A stretch of DNA of 64,000 nucleotides from Boswellia sacra (lineage: Eukaryota > Streptophyta > Magnoliopsida > Sapindales > Burseraceae): NCBI GenBank assembly GCA_013180625.2, contig SNVD02004500.1, forward strand, positions 1 to 64,000, read 5' to 3'. A program made the translations under genes and the position numbers. Positions within the stretch are counted from its first letter, which is position 1. Every line of letters starts with the position of its first letter. The notes beneath the pieces were generated by a model. That model worked only from the letters and a program-made list of their open reading frames with translations. It ran no database searches and was not told where the DNA came from. Shown piece after piece: positions 57,566 through 64,000 of the stretch.

Positions 57566-59404
57566 GGTGATGTGGGTTTCCCATTCGGTTTGACATTTTT
57601 TTTCCTAGTTAAATTGTATATAGCTGTGGGTTTTCCCATTCATGAGGAAGTAATGTTTTCATCAGATTTAGATTCCATTTTTGTGCAATTGAGATTCCTG
57701 TTCTACTATTTCATGTCTTTTCTACCACTCTGATGTGTTTTTGAAGACTTTTTAACGTAGTGAACTGCACATTTATACCATAACACCTGTCCATATATTG
57801 ACAGCTAGAGTGGGAAAGAAAAAAAAAATTTTATTTCTGCTCTCTTAGTTTTAAAAAATATATGAAAAATAAATAATCAAACAAATAAGGTGAGTGTTGG
57901 TTGATTCTTTTTCTTTTCCCTCCTCTTTGTGGATGGTGGGAGGTCTGCTTCTAATCTTCCATGAGGAACTGAGACAGAAAAAATCATCAAAATAATTGGC
58001 TGTTTAAGCCTCTTGAAAGTTTCATAACTTATTCTTCATACTCTTGATCTTATTACTGGACCACATTTCCTAAAACGTATTGTACATTGATTGAACCTGA
58101 ATCATTCATCAATTTCTATTCATTATATGTCCAACAGAATGGATTATTTGCATTTCCACAGGACATGGAATGTAGGGTTCTTAACTAGAGGGAGCATACT
58201 TCCTTTTTCTCATATATAGTTCTATCCTGAGTGCTGATAACTGTCGCTTGCGCCATGTAGTGATTTCCCTTTCTTGGAAGCTGTTCACTTTTCCTTGGTC
58301 TCGTTAAAAGCCCATTTTCACAAGATTATAATTAACTTATGTCCTCCAAATGTCTACTATGTTCTCTAGTATAAGCTTCGCACAAAGAGAGAACCGTTTT
58401 CCTTAACATCAATAGTCCTAAGGCAATGTCTTCCCAACCCTCCCACACAATGCACATGGTAGCTGATATTCATTTTCAAATTTTATTATTGCACAATGTG
58501 GTCTTTAATAATAAATGGCATATGAGTAGTGGAAGAACATAACTTGATTAAAAGCTTCTGTCATTCTGAATATTTGTCTTTCCATTGTGGGCAGTACTGA
58601 ATTCTTTGTTTCAGTTATTCGATGCACTGGAGAATCTCTTCATCCTCCAAACTTGCTTTTAGGTAGTCATAAGCGAATTACTTGAGAAACATCTGAAGTT
58701 AGATTTTGATGCTTAAGCTTCAAAACTTTGGAGTTTATATTTCAAATATTTCTGAAATTTTACTATTTCTGTCTGCTTCCTCCCCCCCTAAAAAAAAGGT
58801 GAAAACAATAAATTTTGCTTTAATGGTAGAACATCACTGCTCCGAATGTACATGTTTAACATTAAAAGAAAGCCTTTCTAGAAGATTAATATAATGAAGG
58901 TGCTTAATGTTTAAAACCTATTAGCTAAGATGTCCATGTGGTCTGCTTGTTTCCTGCATTTAACAGCATTCTGGGAACCTAAATCTTGATGGAGTTGATT
59001 TATGTACATCTTGTCAGATTTTTGTACCGGAAGCAATTCATAATTTGTTAAAACTTTTGTGCCCTTTCTTTCTCGTATCGAAAAATTGTAACTCGCAGAA
59101 TAAGATCAAAAATTAACTCTTGTCAGTGATTAGATGAACTTGCTAAGAGCAACCATTCACTTCCTAAATCTTTTAATCTTTTAAAATTAACTCTTATTTC
59201 TATAAAAATAAAAAATTTTAAAAAAATCAACGCCAGTTTCAATGCCTCAAGCTTCATTCTCCCTTCACAATATCTTATTTTTTCCTACAATTTGAAGTGA
59301 CCTGTCGTGCATGGTTGAGTCATCATAAATCCATAACGACACCATTTCCGGCCACCATCAAATTAACCTCAATACAGCTCTCTCACTTTTCAACACACAA
59401 TAAT
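57566..59404. other. Intergenic sequence without recognised features
   Basis: AT-rich, no long frame on either strand, no repeat I could match elsewhere in the window. Short T-rich tracts near AG dinucleotides could be splice-like but give no consistent protein. Confidence 0.5.
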
Positions 59405-60202
59405 ATGAGTCCCCTCCATGTTAAAAGTATCATCTTCATTAGTCTATTAATGACTTATATCTCTTCCTCCACTGCAGGCGAGATATAGTATAATAATATA
59501 GTATTCTTCTGTTATATATGAGTAAAATTTACATTTTATAGCAATGTACTTGATCTATTTATGGCAAGTAACATGTTTTCCCTACTTATATATATATATA
59601 CACACACGATCTTCTTGCAGGCAAAGTAGTTGTCAAAGGCCACGTTGATAACGCGAATCCTGCAAACCCAACAACAGAGGTAACTTACAAAACAATAAAC
59701 TTAGAGCTGCTACATTACTTATGAGGTGGTAAGAACTAGGCTGCTTAAAGACTTTTATCAAGTATCTATTTATTTTCTTTAAAAAATCATGAAATGTGAC
59801 ATTTTCAAGTTTTTTTAAGCTTTTATTTCCTTGATTTGACAATTCCTAACTGATGCTATATTGGCCTGTGATTGATTTCATACTAAATGTTTAAAGAAGT
59901 TCTTATCATAATGATTTAATATGATTTTTTCAGCTTCCACAAATCTTATTTCACAGCTCACAAATTTGCTCTTTACCATTGCATATATTTTGCAGATAAC
60001 AATTGACAATGGCAGAAAAAAGGTTCGAAGGTCAACATTTTTTTAGTCACAGCATTTGTAATGAGTCATCAATATTAAAACTATTTGTTAATCCATCAAG
60101 CTCTCTGACTACCTCTTACATTGCTAGGGATTTGAATTTATGAGTGAAACATGGCAAATGGGCCCTCTAGTCAAGCTTTGCTATCTCAACTACAGGGTAT
60201 AG
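59405..60202 (+). CDS. Possible four-exon gene for a small secreted protein
   Basis: Exon 1 (59405-59477) encodes MSPLHVKSIIFISLLMTYIS and SSTA, a good signal peptide with a likely cleavage after Ala. Exons 2 (59621-59679), 3 (59996-60022) and 4 (60128-60202) each follow an AG acceptor. All four join in one frame without stops and end at TAG, giving about 77 residues. Exon 2 gives GKVVVKGHVDNANP and exon 4 has the only cysteine after the signal. Introns 2 and 3 use GT; intron 1 would need the rare GC donor, because the nearby GT would create a stop. I do not recognise the family. It may be a peptide gene or a decayed remnant. Confidence 0.4.
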
Positions 60203-61379
60203 AAGTAGGCTTCACAAAGTAATGTCTCAAATCTTGAAGTTATTATCCTCATATCTTTTGACCAGTACTGAATCTGTTTGTGACTTTCTTTTGCTTTTTT
60301 AAAATTTATAAATTTATGTTTAATCTTGGGTAAATTTAATTTTTATGCTAGGAATCAAAACTATTAAAAGTAGCCTCAGATTTATCATTATCCAGTAGCT
60401 CAAGAGCTTGGTGGATTATGCTTTTAGCATGATTTGTCCCATCTTCCTCTACATTGGAAGCTCTTCCCAACCTATCCTAGGCTTGCACCAAATAAAGAAA
60501 AATTGATAAGTTTACTAGGATAGAATGCCTTGTTATTTGATGAATTATATCAATTAACCCCATGAAATACGTTCCAAATAATATATTACATCATATACCA
60601 TAACACACTGCATCATGTCTGGTACTATTTTCGGAATGAATAGAATACCTTGCTGTTTGTTTGAAATGCAACGTCAATGTGCTAACAAATAAAATGTTAC
60701 TGGAGATTATAGGAAATAGAATATCCCCATAGAACTGAAAGAAAATCTGAGAACAAAATAAGATGTCATCATGCATGGTAGAGACTCATGTCAACAAACT
60801 GAATAAATTAAGTGTAGAATAGAGACTTACACTAAGTTTCTAGGGGAATCTTTAATAGGAGATGTAAATGTCATAAAAACCGACTTAGTAACCAATTTAA
60901 ATTTAGAATAGCATGGACATACAAAGCATTTAAAATATAAAATTTTATTATTCGGTTGATGTTGTAGGTTGATTGATTTAAGTATATGAACTTTCATTTT
61001 TGGTTTAATTTAAGTACAAATTCATTTTCAGTAATCTTTGTATGTTTAAATTTCTAGAAAGTACTATCTCTAACTGGAAGATCTGATTCCTATAGTAAGC
61101 AATCGGAGACTACCTTCAAACAAGTAAGAATCTTTCACTATTTAGATTTAATTTAGTTCTTGTGATTGTGGACTAGCATATTTCGGCATTTAAATTACTA
61201 TTTTAATTGATTTATCTTTTTATGTTGAATATCATATAATATTTGATTGATTGTTGTGTTCCGTTTTCTTTTTTAGTTGATTGTTAGTAAAAATTCTTGT
61301 TTGCATTCATAACTACATTTACCCTTAGACCCGTTTAAGAGACTTTAAATAGCTTTGTGTTCTATTAACATCATGAATA
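60203..61379. other. Unassigned AT-rich sequence
   Basis: No clear gene. One exon-like block at 61058-61123, with TTTCTAG before and GTAAGA after, gives 22 open codons (KVLSLTGRSDSYSKQSETTF). It could belong to a gene or to the transposon to its right. The left end of that transposon should lie somewhere in or before this stretch, but I could not find a CACTA terminus. Confidence 0.4.
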
Positions 61380-61804
61380 TATGATACTAATAGAACACAA
61401 CTCTATTAAGGTTTCTTGAATTGTCCAAAGTGGACAGTTTGGGAATACATAAATCTATTACATAGATTATTTGCTTTTACATTGTTTCACCGATAGAAAT
61501 TTCAGTGGTATCTTCTCTTGTTCTTCGAGTACATGCTAGATGTTTATTGTTTGTGTTGGACATTGGTCATGCCTATGACACAACACAAATGTATACACAT
61601 TTATGACATGAACTTGGAGAACTAAGGGGAGATGCTGCCGAAATTTCTATTGGATTGAGACATTTTGTTGGAGCTCTAATCTATGTTCTAGAATGTGTAT
61701 TCTTGAATGGGATAGGGCCTTACCTTTTAGTGTGGAGAAAAGGGATAGGTTTAAGGAGCATGTCTTTGACTTGTAAAATAGTTAAAGTTTTAAAATTAAT
61801 TGTT

Positions 61805-62040
61805 TCAAGAGAAGGATGAGATAAATCAAGTACAAATTGAGGTGAATGATGAATCAATAGATCATACTTTTTCATTTCAGCAAGATGAATTGGATGTTGG
61901 CCTATTCACTAGAAATGATGTTAATCCATAAGAGGTTGATGCCCCCCTTGCAAGAATAGGAGCAAGTAGAAGGGAAAATGTATTAGATGATTTTATATGT
62001 GATGAGATAGATGAGGAAGATGAAAGTGGCTGAAGCACTA
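61805..62040 (+). pseudogene. CACTA transposase-like C-terminal remnant
   Basis: After TTTCATTTCAG at about 61882 the translation reads QDELDVGLFTRNDVNP, a stop, then EVDAPLARIGASRREN and an acidic end DDFICDEIDEEDESG. An acidic C-terminus of this sort follows the conserved domains in CACTA TNP2-type proteins. The identification rests on wording and on its place before the subterminal repeats. It has one internal stop. Confidence 0.5.
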
Positions 62041-62594
62041 CAATGCCGTATTGATGCTAATGTTGGACTAGATTAATGGTAATTGTTCATGAGTATTTGC
62101 GTTTAAATAATATTTGATCATGTTTTTCTTATGTTTTAAGATAATATTATTGTTAAAAAATATAGTTATGTAATTAATACATATTTTTTTGTGTTCCAGA
62201 TGGTTCTAGGTGGCAAAAAGAAATTAAAAAATCTCAACAGTCTAAGGGATTGTCAATATTAATACACAAGAGGTGACTGAAAGTCTAATAGAAGTCCAAA
62301 ATACCTCCAGTAAACTGAGTTATACATTTTGCATGTATACATTTTTGGTACTTATCATCATATTTATGTAATGTTAAATTTCTTTGTTCTAATTTTATAT
62401 AATATTGTATAATGAAGCATATATATGATGTTACAAATTAGATTTTATGATTTGTGAATTTTTATGATTTCATTTAATATTTTGATTTTTATAATTTGTA
62501 TAACTTTTGTGCACAATATTAAAGAAGCAGGTCTGATAAGCATATTAATGATGAAAATGAAATACAAAAAACAAAAAAAAGCATTGAAAAATTC

Positions 62595-63840
62595 AATGCT
62601 TTTTGCGACCAAAAAATGGTCGCAAAAAATAGTATTTTGCGACAAAGTTATTCTCACAAAAAAATATTTGTTTATTCTACTATTTTGTGACAAACATTTT
62701 CTCACAATAAATATATATAGCGACGAAAATTTTGTCACAGTATGTAATTTAATAATCTCTCAATCATTTTGCGACAAAATATTTCCTCCCAAAAGGGTGG
62801 TCACAATTGTTTTACATTTTTTTGCGACAAAATTATTATCGCAAAATACACTTTTTATGAAAAAACAATTGTCACCATAGTATTCAAGTTGACTAAAATC
62901 TCTCGCGACAATTTGATTTTGTAGTAAAATCTCTTTTTCGCGACGATAATATTGTCATAAAATGTAATTCGCATTGTATCAAATATATTGCAACAAATAT
63001 TTTCTCGCGAAAAGGGCTCTTCAGCGACAAAATTATTGTCACAATAGGCAACATTCACTATTGTGCACGTATTGCGACCAAATATTTCTCTCTAAAGGTC
63101 ATTTATTGCGATGAATATCTTGCCGCGAAATGCATCTCTCTTAGTTTGTGCTTCGTCTTTTGCGATCAAAAATTTCTCGCGAAATAAGGTTTTTGCGAGA
63201 AAAAGTGGTCACAATATATTGAGAAGATTTTAAATATCCATTGTTTTATCTCTCATATTGGGACCATAATTTCTCGCAAATAACTAAATATAACGACAAT
63301 AATATAGTCGCTAAACGTCCTCTTTTGCGACGAAATATTCATCATAGAAGACCAAATAATTAAATAGCCGCTTTTTTGTGGCAAAATTTTGGTCGCCATA
63401 CACATATTTTAGCGAGAAAACTGTTGCCGCAATAAGTTTTATTGTGACAAAATATTACCAAAATTTTCTCGCAAAATAATATTTTCTGCGAGAAAAAGTG
63501 GTCACAATATATTTAGACGACTTGAATTATCTGGTGTTTTATCTCTCATATTGCGACCATAATTTCTCGCAAATAACTTAATATAGCGACAATAATCTGG
63601 TCGCTAAACGTCCTCTTTTGCGACGAAATATTCATCGTGGAAGACCAAATAATTGAATGGCCGCTTTTTTGTGGCAAAACTTTGGTCGCCATACACATAT
63701 TTTTGCGAGGAAATTGTTGCCGCAATAAGTTTTATTGCGACTGGCATATTGCGACTGTTCCGCGACGAAGTAAATTTCATCGCAAAAAGTTTTTGCGACA
63801 AAATTTTTTGTTTTTGAGGCGAAAATTTTCGTCGCAAAAA
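62595..63840. repeat. Subterminal GCGAC palindrome array
   Basis: Dozens of TTTTGCGACAAAAT and complementary ATTTTGTCGCAAAA words at short, irregular spacing on both strands; many pairs form quasi-palindromes such as GGCGAAAATTTTCGTCGC at 63818-63835. CG dinucleotides are strongly enriched here compared with the AT-rich surroundings. In CACTA elements such repeats bind transposase. Confidence 0.88.
63190..63741 (+). repeat. 293-base direct tandem duplication within the array
   Basis: The segment beginning TTTTGCGAGAAAAAGTGGTC at 63191 recurs from 63484, and both copies end with AATAAGTTTTATTGxGAC at 63448 and 63741. Spacing at both ends is 293 bases. The copies are close to 90 percent alike by eye, so this is younger than most of the array. 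Confidence 0.88.
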
Positions 63841-63858
63841 GTCATATTTCCTGTGTTG

Positions 63859-64000
63859 CAACTTAGCTTGAAATATTTGATGGCTCAAAGAATTTCAACC
63901 CCAATGCAACAGAAATGGTTAACTATATTGGCTGTTTATGATTATGAGATCATATACATAAGTGGCAAAGAAAACAAGAATGTTGATGCATTGTATAGAT
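63859..64000 (+). pseudogene. Gypsy RNase H end, interrupted by the CACTA element
   Basis: From 63868 the frame reads SLKYLMAQRISTPMQQKWL, then YDYEIIYISGKENKNVDALY, the closing block of the RT-linked RNase H of chromovirus-like gypsy elements. The frame is open to the window edge, and integrase should follow beyond 64000. The three bases CAA after the transposon end could be its target duplication, but the other side is not visible. Confidence 0.85.

Larger units (their letters stand above)
61380..63858 (+). mobile_element. CACTA (En/Spm)-like transposon, 3' part
   Basis: The right end reads GTCATATTTCCTGTGTTG at 63841-63858; its complement CAACACAGGAAATATGAC differs by small changes from the CACTACAGGAAA-type terminus of plant CACTA elements. 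Inside lies a dense subterminal array of GCGACAAAATTTT/AAAATTTTCGTCGC palindromes (about 62595-63840), typical of transposase-binding ends. A transposase-like remnant lies at 61805-62040. The element sits inside a gypsy RNase H coding sequence, which continues at 63859. The left terminus was not found. Confidence 0.75.

Noticed and set aside
62030..62042. CACTACAATGCCG as the left CACTA terminus
   Set aside because: It follows directly after the transposase-like coding end, does not match the right terminus beyond the first six bases and has no subterminal repeats beside it.

Overview
The window looks like nuclear DNA from a flowering plant, probably a eudicot with a repeat-rich genome. The evidence is intron-containing, AT-rich DNA, plant LTR-retrotransposon lineages (a SIRE-like Ty1/copia, Tat/Ogre-like and Athila/Tat-like Ty3/gypsy, and a chromovirus scrap), a CACTA-type DNA transposon end, a DUF1985 remnant and a LOG-type cytokinin gene copy. 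There is no bacterial gene organisation. I cannot name the species. Almost every open reading frame belongs to a decayed mobile element.

Layout. 1-778 is a fragment of an Athila/Tat-type LTR. 779-1316 is the 3' end of a Tat/Ogre LTR, and 1317-2978 a decayed DUF1985-type gene. 2979-11553 is copia element C1 on the minus strand, with two LTRs, a tRNA-iMet primer site, polypurine tracts and frameshifted gag-pol. 11554-20766 is Tat element A on the plus strand: a 5'-truncated LTR, tRNA-Arg primer site, gag, no pol, a 4.7-kb repeat-rich tail and a truncated second LTR. 20767-26583 is a minus-strand internal piece (gag to integrase) of a pol-bearing relative, element E. 26584-36516 is Tat element B on the plus strand, with a full LTR, primer site, scrambled gag/protease and the same tail as A. 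36517-43739 is copia element C2 on the minus strand, which lost its reverse transcriptase. 43740-53639 is gypsy element G on the minus strand. It has gag and protease, lost RT to integrase, and carries an intronless LOG-like pseudogene and an unrecognised 184-codon ORF in the stretch between pol and the 3' end. Its LTR holds a nested solo LTR with a perfect AAAAT target duplication.

From 53640 the sequence is more host-like: exon-like fragments of a gene, a 1.1-kb AT-rich tandem duplication, a short minisatellite, and a possible four-exon gene for a small secreted protein (59405-60202). The right edge holds the 3' part of a CACTA-like transposon with a dense GCGAC palindrome array, ending at 63858 inside a gypsy RNase H coding fragment that runs off the window.

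How the parts relate. A and B lack pol but share the same gag-to-tail junction and the same repetitive tail, so they look like a non-autonomous family that an E-like relative could have mobilised. Neither copia copy has a target-site duplication, and each is flanked by two unrelated repeats, which suggests recombination between elements. The most unusual content is the LOG-like copy with G-box repeats beside it, the unknown ORF in element G, and the shared tail of A and B.
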